A DNA stretch of 42,885 bases from the NCBI RefSeq assembly GCF_018861705.1, contig NZ_JAHLEC010000025.1:1-42885 (forward strand), in the 5' to 3' direction. The translations under genes were made by a program, and so were the position numbers. The number at the start of each line of letters is the position of its first letter. The first letter of the stretch is position 1. A model generated the notes under the pieces. The model did not search any database. It was given only the letters and a program-made list of their open reading frames with translations, and was not told the origin of the DNA. The stretch comes from Clostridium psychrophilum. Lineage in GTDB: Bacteria; Bacillota; Clostridia; Clostridiales; Clostridiaceae. Shown in pieces: positions 7,476 through 15,778 of the stretch.

Positions 7476-8918
7476 ATATTTAAGTTTTCTAATTATATTT
7501 ATATCTGCCTTAACTGGTGCTTTAGAACTACTGCTACCCCGCTCGCTTACATTTTCTAAAGGAATATTTAATTCTCTTGATATTATTGCTTTAACCCTAT
7601 TTCTACAAAAACTTCCTTGGCAAGTTCCCATTCCTGCTCTTGTACGTCTTTTAATTGCATCAGTCGAATTAATTGGTATGTTTCTATGAATAGCATCAAT
7701 AATTTCTGCCTCTGTGACCTTCTCACATCTGCATATTATGTTTTTTGATGAATCTTTATCATCAATTTTTCCATTAAAATTATTGTCTTTTTTAACTACT
7801 ATCCCTTTTCTATACGGATTAAAATTTTTCTTTTCTTCGAGACTTAGGCCTGATTTTTTCAGTATGTTTAGTACCATTTGAGCAATTGCTGGAGATGATG
7901 TAAGTCCTGGAGAATCTATACCAGCCACATTTATAAATCTTTTTACTTCACTTTCTTCAATAATAAAATCACCTGTGCTACTAACGGCTCTTATACCCGA
8001 AAAAGAAGTTAATGCTCCTCGCAGATTAAAATCAGGTATAGATCTTCTCGCCGCCGTAATTACATCTTTTAAAGTCTCCGTGGTAGTCGATACATCATCT
8101 ATATTACTCACTTCTTCTGCATTAGGTCCTATCATAAAATTACCATGATACGTTGTTGTTACGAGTATTCCTTTTCCTTTATCTGTAGGCACTTGAAAAA
8201 TAACGGTATTTACAAGGTGGCCTTGCTCTTTACCCATTAAAATATATTGACCTCTCTTTGGTATTATCTTAAAGTAATTAATTCCTACCATGTTAGATAT
8301 TTTATCACTATTAACACCTGCAGCATTTATAATGTACCTTGCTTCTACGTCTTCCTTATTTGTGTGTATAATAAATTTGTCTTCTACTTTTTCTATAGAT
8401 GTTACTTCATGCTCAAGCTTAAGTTCTACACCGTTTGTTATAGCATTCTCAACTAATGCTATAACAAATTCATATGGTGATGCAACACCTACGCTTTTAG
8501 CATATAATGCTACTTTTACTTCACTATTTAAATTTGGTTCAATTTCTTTTAGTTTTTCGCCTCTTATAACTTCTAGATCATTACATCCTAGCTTTAACCC
8601 ATTTTCATAAAGTTCTGATATTTTTTTCTCATCAGATTCATCAAATCCTATCACCAATGCTCCTGTTTGCCTATACCCAAAATTTAACTCTTTCTCAAGT
8701 TTTTTATACATCTTATTTCCTATCCCACATAATTGTCCTTTTAATGTACCATATTTAGCAGCGTAACCCCCATGAACAATACCACTGTTCGCTTTTGACG
8801 CTTTAGTTGCAACGTCATCTTCTTTTTCTAATATACCTATATTTAAATCATATCTTGAAAGTTTTCTTGCAATAGCTGCCCCCACTACCCCTGACCCTAT
8901 AATAATTACATCATACAT
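7473..8918 (-). CDS. FAD-dependent oxidoreductase, GlpA/LhgO-like, with C-terminal BFD-type [2Fe-2S] domain
   Basis: A 481-residue flavoprotein. The N-terminus MYDVIIIGSGVVGAAIARKL carries the GxGxxG dinucleotide-binding motif, and KASKANSGIVHGGY matches the DAO-family FAD contact. A DAO fold fills residues 1 to about 370. The C-terminal part (about 395-455) is a BFD-like iron-sulfur domain with cysteines in IICRCEKV and GTCQGSFC. This architecture is found in clostridial proteins related to anaerobic glycerol-3-phosphate dehydrogenase GlpA. No glycerol kinase or partner subunit is adjacent, so the substrate is uncertain. ATG 8918 follows GGAGGGTGATTTT; an upstream in-frame start at 8945 would include this ribosome site and is rejected. 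The second 36-bp repeat lies 57 bp upstream. Confidence 0.85.
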   Translation of the reverse strand: MYDVIIIGSGVVGAAIARKLSRYDLNIGILEKEDDVATKASKANSGIVHGGYAAKYGTLKGQLCGIGNKMYKKLEKELNFGYRQTGALVIGFDESDEKKISELYENGLKLGCNDLEVIRGEKLKEIEPNLNSEVKVALYAKSVGVASPYEFVIALVENAITNGVELKLEHEVTSIEKVEDKFIIHTNKEDVEARYIINAAGVNSDKISNMVGINYFKIIPKRGQYILMGKEQGHLVNTVIFQVPTDKGKGILVTTTYHGNFMIGPNAEEVSNIDDVSTTTETLKDVITAARRSIPDFNLRGALTSFSGIRAVSSTGDFIIEESEVKRFINVAGIDSPGLTSSPAIAQMVLNILKKSGLSLEEKKNFNPYRKGIVVKKDNNFNGKIDDKDSSKNIICRCEKVTEAEIIDAIHRNIPINSTDAIKRRTRAGMGTCQGSFCRNRVKAIISRELNIPLENVSERGSSSSKAPVKADINIIRKLKY

Positions 8919-8974
8919 AAAATCACCCTCCAAATATATTCTCATGCTTATTTATTAATAAAACCTATTATGTT

Positions 8975-9010
8975 ATCTATTATAATATAAATATTAGCAT
9001 TATAATAGAT
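8975..9010. repeat. 36-bp inverted repeat, copy B
   Basis: Perfect 12-base arms ATCTATTATAAT (8975-8986) and ATTATAATAGAT (8999-9010) surround a 12-base centre. It matches copy A (6111-6146) at 32 of 36 positions. It is followed on the plus strand by a T run, so a terminator function is possible, but the shared position upstream of two minus-strand genes suggests an operator or promoter element. Confidence 0.75.
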
Positions 9011-9119
9011 TTTTTGGTAATATTAGGATAATGTTAAAACATAGTACTTTAAATAGTTTATAATAAAGGAAAGTATAACTAGACATTTTTCTAAATAATA
9101 TACTAAGGAGATGCTTAAT

Positions 9120-10130
9120 TTGAAAAATAAATCGATGCTACTATTATGTATAATTATTTCAGTAGGTTTTATAACTCAGGGATGTAACAAAAAATCTGAA
9201 TCTATTGTTACCCCCAGCAAATCAAAACCCTCAGTTAGTACAGTTCAAAAATACTATTCCCCATATACTGGTGAAGAGGTCAAAAAAGAAGTATTAAACA
9301 ATATTGCTGTACTTGCTATAGTAGAAAACTCTGTATCTGCAAGACCTCAATCAGGTTTAAACGCTGCAGATATAGTTTATGAAACCATGGCTGAAGGTGG
9401 AACCCCTAGATTTATTGCTTTATTTCAGAAAGAAAATGCAAAGAAAATTGGACCAATTAGAAGTGCCAGGCCTTATTTCTTAGATATAGCAAAAGAATAT
9501 AATTTACCCTTTGCACATTGTGGAGGAAGTCAAGAAGCCCTTAATAAAATAAAAAATGAAAACCTAATGAGCATGAATGAAATGTCAAATACCTCTACTT
9601 ATTGGAGAGATGCAATAAGAAAGGCACCCCATAACCTTTATACTTCTACAGAAAAGTTAAGAACTCTTGTTAAAACTAAGAAATTTTCATACTCACCTGC
9701 TGTTAAATTGAAATTTGACAAAAGCTATTGGAATAATGATAAATTTGCAAAAGCTACAAATGTTCTACTAAAAATGAATAAACTCTACACCACTAGTTAC
9801 ACCTATAAAAATGTTCTTTACTTAAAAAGCATGGATGGAAAAACTTCACTTAATAATGAAGATAATCTTCCTCTAACCTTTAAAAATATAGTGATACAAA
9901 TCACTTCTATTAAAAAGCAAAAAGATGGAGTTCATTTAAACATTCAGCTTGTTGGCACAGGTGATGGTTATGTTATTAGCAATGGTAGGTTTGTTAAAAT
10001 GCACTGGTCTAAAAAAGATTTCACATCACAGACTGTCTTAACAGATGAAAAAGGTAATACCTTACCCTTAAATCCTGGTAAAACTTGGTGGAACATTGTA
10101 GATAAAAGCACTGTTATTGACATTAAATGA
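9120..10130 (+). CDS. DUF3048 (YerB-like) lipoprotein
   Basis: A secreted, membrane-anchored protein of about 336 residues. The signal peptide MLLLCIIISVGFITQGC ends in a lipobox, giving a lipidated cysteine near residue 22. The mature part shows the conserved YerB/DUF3048 blocks: ARPQSGLNAADIVYETMAEGG, FIALFQKENAKKIGPIRSAR, and a C-terminal block including LPLNPGKTWWNIVD. The biochemical function of the family is not established. AAGGAG touches the ATG at 9111 directly, so the TTG at 9120, 9 bases beyond the ribosome site, is the more likely start. It appears monocistronic. Confidence 0.85.
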   Translation: MKNKSMLLLCIIISVGFITQGCNKKSESIVTPSKSKPSVSTVQKYYSPYTGEEVKKEVLNNIAVLAIVENSVSARPQSGLNAADIVYETMAEGGTPRFIALFQKENAKKIGPIRSARPYFLDIAKEYNLPFAHCGGSQEALNKIKNENLMSMNEMSNTSTYWRDAIRKAPHNLYTSTEKLRTLVKTKKFSYSPAVKLKFDKSYWNNDKFAKATNVLLKMNKLYTTSYTYKNVLYLKSMDGKTSLNNEDNLPLTFKNIVIQITSIKKQKDGVHLNIQLVGTGDGYVISNGRFVKMHWSKKDFTSQTVLTDEKGNTLPLNPGKTWWNIVDKSTVIDIK

Positions 10131-10263
10131 ATTACAATATAAAGCACAAACTCGTATTTTACAAAATAAACCATTAAGTAGACAAATAAGGATATAAAAT
10201 ACTGTAACCAAGTATGTATTTTGTCATAACCTAATATTATAGTAATTCTAATTGGAGTAGTTG

Positions 10264-11661
10264 ATGATTAATGTAACACTAACACCTCTCCATTATATAT
10301 ATCTTATCTTTATTATTATAATAATATTTGCTATGGTGAAGAAGAAGGATATAACACTTATATGTATATTAGGTATATTTATTTTAGGCATTGCAGGTAC
10401 TGGTTCTATTTCAAAGTCTACAATGGGAGTATTTAATAGTTTCGTCTACGCAACAAAAGAATTAATGCCTACCATTTTCATAATATCAGTTGTAACTGCT
10501 ATGAGCAATACTCTTGTGGCTTCTGGCATAAATGACGAAATAGTATCTCCTTTTAAAGGGATTATTAAAAATTATTGGGTAGCTTATTGGGTTATTGGAA
10601 TTGTTATGATGATTTTATCTTGGTTTTTCTGGCCATCGCCAGCAGTCGCTCTCGTTGGCGCATTATTTTTACCTATTGCTATTAAAGCCGGATTGCCCGC
10701 CATGGGCGTTGCTATTTCTATGAATTTATTTGGACATGGCATAGCTCTATCAAGTGATTATATTATCCAGGCAGCACCTAAACTTACTGCCGGTGGAGCG
10801 GGCATTCCTATTTCGAGTGTTATATCTGCAAGTATTCCACTTGTGATCACAATGGGTCTAGTTACAACTATAGTAGCCTTTTATTATCTTAGGCGTGATA
10901 TAAAAGCAGGTAGACCACTAAGTCAAATCAAAATAGTAGATACAACTAAGGATATAACAGAGACTATGCTTATTTCTTCAAAAATGATTAGAAGAATTAT
11001 GGCGATACTTATCTTAGTTCTTTTCGCAGTAGACATCTATATAATGTATACTTCAAAGCTTCAAGGTGGAGACGCCACGGCTCTTATTGGAGGTACCGCC
11101 ATATTTGTATTAAGTTTAGTTTCTATATTTACTTATAAGGGTAAATCACTTGAGAAGATTACAGATAATCTTGTCAAAGGTCTTCAATTTGGATTCAAGA
11201 TATTTGGTATTGTTATTCCTATAGCTGCTTTCTTCTATTTAGGGGATTCAGCTCTTAATGATATTTTCGGAAAAATACTTCCCCAAAATTCTAACGGAAT
11301 AGTCAATGACCTAGGCGTTGCTCTATCAAACCTCGTTCCACTCAATTCTGTTGTTTCAGCTGGTACAATTACGGTTGTTGGTGCAATTACAGGACTAGAC
11401 GGCTCAGGTTTCTCAGGTATACCACTCGTTGGTTCTATTGCTAGAATTTTTTCAACAGCACTCGGTGGTGGTATAGCAACACTTACAGCACTAGGGCAAA
11501 TAGCTGGAATATGGGTAGGTGGTGGAACAATAATTCCTTGGGCAGTAATACCAGTAGCCGCTATTTGTGGTGTTGATCCCTTTGAACTTGCTAAGAAAAA
11601 TATTAAGCCGGTAATTATAGGTTTAGTAGTTACTACAATAGTTGCTATATTAATTATTTAA
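10264..11661 (+). CDS. Polytopic permease, ion-transporter-like, substrate unknown
   Basis: A 465-residue, very hydrophobic protein with about 11-12 predicted membrane helices. The N-terminal helices (LHYIYLIFIIIIIFAMV, ITLICILGIFILGIAG) and a central cytoplasmic loop (RRDIKAGRPLSQIKIV, about residues 213-228) give a two-halves layout like gluconate, dicarboxylate or Na+/H+ carriers of the IT superfamily. WPSPAVALVGALFLP and a Gly-rich stretch near the end (GGGTIIPWAVIPV) look like re-entrant transport loops. I do not recognise the exact family. ATG 10264 follows TTGGAG; a TTG one codon upstream is less likely. A strong terminator follows. No neighbour indicates the substrate. Confidence 0.7.
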   Translation: MINVTLTPLHYIYLIFIIIIIFAMVKKKDITLICILGIFILGIAGTGSISKSTMGVFNSFVYATKELMPTIFIISVVTAMSNTLVASGINDEIVSPFKGIIKNYWVAYWVIGIVMMILSWFFWPSPAVALVGALFLPIAIKAGLPAMGVAISMNLFGHGIALSSDYIIQAAPKLTAGGAGIPISSVISASIPLVITMGLVTTIVAFYYLRRDIKAGRPLSQIKIVDTTKDITETMLISSKMIRRIMAILILVLFAVDIYIMYTSKLQGGDATALIGGTAIFVLSLVSIFTYKGKSLEKITDNLVKGLQFGFKIFGIVIPIAAFFYLGDSALNDIFGKILPQNSNGIVNDLGVALSNLVPLNSVVSAGTITVVGAITGLDGSGFSGIPLVGSIARIFSTALGGGIATLTALGQIAGIWVGGGTIIPWAVIPVAAICGVDPFELAKKNIKPVIIGLVVTTIVAILII

Positions 11662-11708
11662 TAACTATTATATGTAATTAAAATTATTTTTATACTAAAT
11701 TAAAAATT

Positions 11709-11750
11709 AAAAAAGGACTTGCCTCAGTATAACTGAGACAAGTCCTTTTT
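11709..11750. terminator. Bidirectional terminator between convergent genes
   Basis: AAAAAGGACTTG and CAAGTCCTTTTT form the outer stem, with CTCAG and CTGAG continuing it inside, around a TATAA loop. It serves the plus-strand permease and the minus-strand small membrane protein. Confidence 0.9.
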
Positions 11751-11760
11751 CTTAATATTA

Positions 11761-12162
11761 TTAGGCTTTTTCTATATCTTTTTCGATTTTTATCTTCTTA
11801 GCTGTTTCTGCCTTATCAACATTTTCTTTTACACTATCACTACAAAGCTCAGCTTTAGCTAATAATGTTAAAGACGTTGAAATCTTTTTATTAACTATAC
11901 CAACACCTAACAAAAGAAATGCAATACCTTCATACAAAGCAATTGGTTGAAATATTCCTGGTAGCAACTGTGATGTCATTAATGCTTTTTTTACAGTAGC
12001 AGCTGAATAACCCTGAGCTACAGCTTGGCTATAACTAGTTTTATACAAGTAAATATTGTTAATTAATAATGCAACTCCTAGAATTGCTACAATTGCAGCT
12101 ACAACATAAAAAACATTTGAAATAACAGATTTTTTAGATACATTTTTAGAATTTTGATTCAT
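11761..12162 (-). CDS. Small two-helix membrane protein, unknown function
   Basis: I do not recognise this 133-residue protein. Two membrane segments are visible: VFYVVAAIVAILGVALLINNI (about residues 17-37) and QPIALYEGIAFLLLGVGIV (about 72-90). Between them is a polar loop (YKTSYSQAVAQGYSAATVKK). The C-terminal tail after residue 95 is charged, lysine/glutamate-rich and probably cytoplasmic. The ribosome site is weak (GGGGAAAA). It appears to be a single-gene unit, upstream of an 800-bp region without genes. Confidence 0.6.
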   Translation of the reverse strand: MNQNSKNVSKKSVISNVFYVVAAIVAILGVALLINNIYLYKTSYSQAVAQGYSAATVKKALMTSQLLPGIFQPIALYEGIAFLLLGVGIVNKKISTSLTLLAKAELCSDSVKENVDKAETAKKIKIEKDIEKA

Positions 12163-12963
12163 AATAATTTTTCCCCATTTCCGCCTTAGTGGCTATAATA
12201 TAAATTTCAATTTAAAATTGATGTAATAACTTTTTTTAGTATAGTATGTTTTTAAAATTATAAATAAACCTTTCGAAACACCTTTACTTCATAATAACAA
12301 TGTTACCAAATAATTGTTGCATTTAAGTGTCAATATTGTTAACATTTTATTACTAAGTTCTTCAAAGCCCTTTAGAACAAACATTTTATTTAATGATTTG
12401 TTCATATTAAATATTATACACCATAATTTGTTAGATTCATATTAATTACTACTATGTAAACTAATTTTAAAAGCTATAATTTTATCTATTTTACTATTAT
12501 ACATACTAACAAATAACAATGCAGGTATTATTGTATAGTAGCTAGAGACTTATTATTAAATAATAACTTTATTATAATGAAATTATATATACTTGTCATA
12601 TTATAATGTGTTTTGTAAGAATAGGCTTAGGTAAATTTCATTATTTTATCATAATGAAATTTTATCACAAAGCTTAGAAAATGATAAAGAATTATAGCAT
12701 GTGGCACTTCCTTAGTATGGTTGGCCTAATATTACAAATTTTTATGCTTTCAAGTTTTCTAAATATTCTATATAATGGTTCTTAATACTATTCCGTATTC
12801 AAATTACAGTATAAAATTAAATTAATTTTATAGTTTTGAAAAAAGGAGGGCAGGTTAATTAGGGAAATCTCAATATAGTTAATATTGTATATTACACAAA
12901 CTCTTTTACGTAATTGGAATAATAAAATATAACCGAAACTTTATATAAGGAAGGAAAGATATT
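12163..12963. other. 800-bp intergenic region without convincing genes
   Basis: A very AT-rich stretch. I found no coding frame with a ribosome site. ATAATGAAATT-type words recur at about 12575-12660, including the inverted pair TTTCATTA and TAATGAAA. A frame of 22 codons at 12717 (MVGLILQIFMLSSF) is hydrophobic but has no ribosome site. A purine-rich AAAAAAGGAGGG at about 12840 is not followed by a usable start. The last part must hold the promoter of the permease at 12964, which I cannot place. Confidence 0.6.
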
Positions 12964-14349
12964 ATGAATATTTGGAAGAAAAAAACCTTAGAACAGATGT
13001 TACATTCTGCAGAAAAATCTGATTTAAAAAAGAATCTTACATCATTTGATCTTGCAGCACTTGGAATAGGTGCAGTCGTGGGAACAGGAATTTTTGTTTC
13101 TACAGGTGTTGGTGCTCATTTAGCAGGTCCTGCAGTTGTTTTGTCATTTGTTGTAGCCGCTATAGTAAGTGGTCTTTGTGCTCTTACCTACGCTGAACTT
13201 GCTACAATGTTTCCAGTTGCCGGTAGTACTTATTCATATTCTTATGTTGCTTTTGGTGAATTAGTAGCCTGGATTATAGGCTGGGACTTAATGCTTGAAT
13301 ATTTAGTTTCCTCAGCTGCAGTTGCTTCTGGTTGGTCAGGAACCTTTGTAGGATTATTAAGTTCTGCTGGAATAAATTTACCTATAGCTATAACCAAAAC
13401 ACCTGCCAGAGGTGGAATTATCGACTTACCAGCTATTCTTATAACAATGCTTGTAACGTGGATATTATTTGTAGGAATCAAAGAAAGCGCAAAATTAAAT
13501 GATAAAATTGTTATGATAAAAGTTGGCGTAATTATTTTATTCATAGCACTTGGTATATTTCATGTTAATTTGACTAATTATAAGCCATTCGCTCCCTTTG
13601 GATGGAGTGGTGTTATGGCAGGCGCCTCAATTATATTCTTTGCATATATTGGTTTTGACGCAGTTTCAACTGCTGCTGAAGAAACTATAAACCCCGAGAG
13701 AGATGTACCTCGTGGTCTTGGTATCTGCCTTGCAGTAGTTATTGTACTTTATGTTACTGTCGCACTTGTTATAACAGGCATGGTTCCCTATAAAGAAATA
13801 AGCGAAAATAATGCTGTTCCAGGTGCACTTGCGCGGTTTGGCATTAACTGGGGAGCTGCTTTAGTTGGAACAGGTGCTGTTATAGGCATGATATCAACAC
13901 TGCTCGTAATGCTCTATGGACAAATAAGAGTATTTATGGTTATGTCAAGAGATGGACTACTTCCAAAGGTCTTCTCAAAAGTTCATCCTGTCCATAAAAC
14001 TCCTACTCTTTGTACTATTATCACAGGTACTATTGCCGCTATAATGGCAGGATTCTTACCATTAGATGAAATAATAAAACTCTGTAATATAGGTACATTA
14101 TTTGCATTTATTCTTGTGTCTATTGGGGTCATAGTGCTTAGAAAAACTATGGCAAATGTTAAAAGAAAGTTTAGATGCCCATGGGTACCAGTTTTACCTA
14201 TAATATCAGCACTAGCATGTTTTTATTTAATGTCAGCCTTACCACTAGTTACATGGATTAGATTTGTAGTCTGGTTATTAATTGGAATAGTAATTTACTT
14301 TCTATATGGCAGACATCATAGTATACTTCAAAAGGAAAGCTCAAAATAG
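12964..14349 (+). CDS. APC-superfamily amino acid permease (cationic amino acid transporter-like)
   Basis: A 461-residue membrane protein with the 12-helix plan of amino acid/polyamine/organocation transporters. The first helix carries the hallmark GIGAVVGTGIFVSTG (about residues 35-49). AGPAVVLSFVVAAIVSGLCALTYAELATMFPVAGSTY corresponds to helices 2 and 3, and FFAYIGFDAVSTAAEETINPERDVPRG to the conserved helix-6 region. It resembles YfnA-type permeases of Firmicutes. It should import an amino acid by proton symport or exchange; the substrate is not determined. ATG follows AAGGAAGG. The gene stands alone, with a long upstream region. Confidence 0.88.
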   Translation: MNIWKKKTLEQMLHSAEKSDLKKNLTSFDLAALGIGAVVGTGIFVSTGVGAHLAGPAVVLSFVVAAIVSGLCALTYAELATMFPVAGSTYSYSYVAFGELVAWIIGWDLMLEYLVSSAAVASGWSGTFVGLLSSAGINLPIAITKTPARGGIIDLPAILITMLVTWILFVGIKESAKLNDKIVMIKVGVIILFIALGIFHVNLTNYKPFAPFGWSGVMAGASIIFFAYIGFDAVSTAAEETINPERDVPRGLGICLAVVIVLYVTVALVITGMVPYKEISENNAVPGALARFGINWGAALVGTGAVIGMISTLLVMLYGQIRVFMVMSRDGLLPKVFSKVHPVHKTPTLCTIITGTIAAIMAGFLPLDEIIKLCNIGTLFAFILVSIGVIVLRKTMANVKRKFRCPWVPVLPIISALACFYLMSALPLVTWIRFVVWLLIGIVIYFLYGRHHSILQKESSK

Positions 14350-14388
14350 AAAAACAAGAAAACATCCCTTTTAATTATTACTTAATTT

Positions 14389-15042
14389 TTATTTTATTGT
14401 ATCTACTACCTCTATCCCATTCGACTTCATTTCCCATAAGGATATAACCTTCATTAAATCACCATCATGTGTCCCAAAGTTGAAGGTTTCAACTGAATCT
14501 ATCGGCACAATAATTCTTCTATCTATATTCTTTTCATTAAAATAAGTTTTTAATGTTTCTGCAAAATGCTTAACACATATATCCGTTGAGCATCCTTCTA
14601 TAATGTAATTTTCAATTTGCAACTCATTTTCATGGAGCCACACTTTAAATTCTGGTGCATGAAACCCATTAGTACTATTTTTATGTATTATTGTGGTGTT
14701 ACTATTTATTGTAGCTCCACAGTTTAATGCAGGAATAAGCTCTGCTTCTTCACTATTTTTTACACAATGTCTTGCATAAATTTTAAACTCTATAGAATTT
14801 TCATCATGTTGTTCTAAAAAAAACACCTTTTTATAACCAAGTGTTCGCTCATTAATAGACACAATATTGTCTACAATTTTTTCAACTCTTGGTGATGACA
14901 TTATTCCTGCATGAACAAATCCGTTAACCATATCCATAACTATTAAAGCTGTTTTTTCTTTTTGAAGGTTAGTTAAATTAATTACCTTACCCTTTATTTC
15001 ATTTTGCATATCAAATATCTTATTAATTAATAAATTTATCAT
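14389..15042 (-). CDS. Isochorismatase-family cysteine hydrolase (nicotinamidase-like fold)
   Basis: A cytoplasmic hydrolase of 217 residues. The catalytic triad of the superfamily is visible: Asp in LIVMDMVNGF (about residue 37), Lys in IIHKNSTNGFHAPEF and the nucleophile Cys in EGCSTDICVKHFAETL (about 158). The metal site of true nicotinamidases (DxH...H) is only partly matched by EQHDENSIEFKIYARHC, so the substrate may differ from nicotinamide. ATG 15042 has AAAAGG five bases upstream. It starts 31 bases after the TOPRIM-like gene, on the same strand, so it is probably the third gene of that operon. It may take part in the same system or simply be carried along. Confidence 0.8.
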   Translation of the reverse strand: MINLLINKIFDMQNEIKGKVINLTNLQKEKTALIVMDMVNGFVHAGIMSSPRVEKIVDNIVSINERTLGYKKVFFLEQHDENSIEFKIYARHCVKNSEEAELIPALNCGATINSNTTIIHKNSTNGFHAPEFKVWLHENELQIENYIIEGCSTDICVKHFAETLKTYFNEKNIDRRIIVPIDSVETFNFGTHDGDLMKVISLWEMKSNGIEVVDTIK

Positions 15043-15073
15043 ATATACCTTTTCCCCCTCATATATTTACTAT

Positions 15074-15778
15074 TTATTCTATTTTTATTGTATTGAGATA
15101 TAAATTAAAATTAGTGTATCTCTTTAATGAGTTTGTATCCTTTTTTATAAACTCCCAGGTATCCTTATACTCGCTATTTAACGAAAACTCTGGATTATTC
15201 ATAAATTCAATAAAACTAAATGGGCTGGATATAAACTTGTCTTCAAATCTTTCAGAATATTTGTGTTTTTCATCTGCACAAACACTTTGTTTGTTATGAA
15301 TTACATGTTCTAAATTTGATGAAAAGAAATATATCTTATAAGGTAAATTCACATATACAATACTTGTAGTGGATAATTTACTAAGTATTTGCGATTTCTG
15401 TTTATTTCTATTTTTTATATTTTCAATATTTCTAGCATATATATTTTCAGTATTATACTCAATATTCTCAACATCTTTTTTTAAAACTAAGTTGTCATTA
15501 ATAAATGCACCATCTGTATCTACTAAATGAATTACATTTAAAATGTCACTTTTTTTATACATATTACCAGTTATAAATTCTTTTATATAATCTGTAATTT
15601 TCTTATATATGTTACTTGCATTAACCCCATTCTTCGTAGTAATATCACCATTAATAATCTTAAATCTTACAATTTTATCTTTTTCAATAATCTTAGATAG
15701 CACCAATGCTAATGAATTTTTATCTGTAATCCCTTCAACAATAAATAAAACAATCTTTCTACTCTTCCCCAAAAACAT
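15074..15778 (-). CDS. TOPRIM-like protein paired with an AAA ATPase, putative defence effector
   Basis: A protein of about 234 residues. Near the N-terminus KIVLFIVEGITDKNSLALVL has the Glu-containing first TOPRIM motif (VEGxTDK). LNVIHLVDTDGAFINDN (about residues 79-95) has the acidic DxD motif. This is the metal-site layout of OLD-family and related nucleases. The rest, rich in Lys and Asn, is unfamiliar. The frame can be read upstream to 15850, but ATG 15778, with AGCAGG just upstream, gives the natural N-terminus and overlaps the ATPase gene by 20 bases: tight translational coupling. ATPase-plus-TOPRIM pairs (OLD, RloAB/AbiL, PARIS) act against phages. I cannot assign it to one of these types, and nuclease activity is inferred. 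Confidence 0.65.
   Translation of the reverse strand: MFLGKSRKIVLFIVEGITDKNSLALVLSKIIEKDKIVRFKIINGDITTKNGVNASNIYKKITDYIKEFITGNMYKKSDILNVIHLVDTDGAFINDNLVLKKDVENIEYNTENIYARNIENIKNRNKQKSQILSKLSTTSIVYVNLPYKIYFFSSNLEHVIHNKQSVCADEKHKYSERFEDKFISSPFSFIEFMNNPEFSLNSEYKDTWEFIKKDTNSLKRYTNFNLYLNTIKIE

Noticed and set aside
7473-8945. Glycerol-3-phosphate dehydrogenase glpA as a firm name
   Set aside because: The DAO plus BFD architecture fits, but no glycerol genes are nearby and related enzymes use other substrates, so no symbol is given.
12717-12785. 22-codon hydrophobic peptide (MVGLILQIFMLSSF)
   Set aside because: No ribosome site and no conserved context; AT-rich DNA gives such frames by chance.
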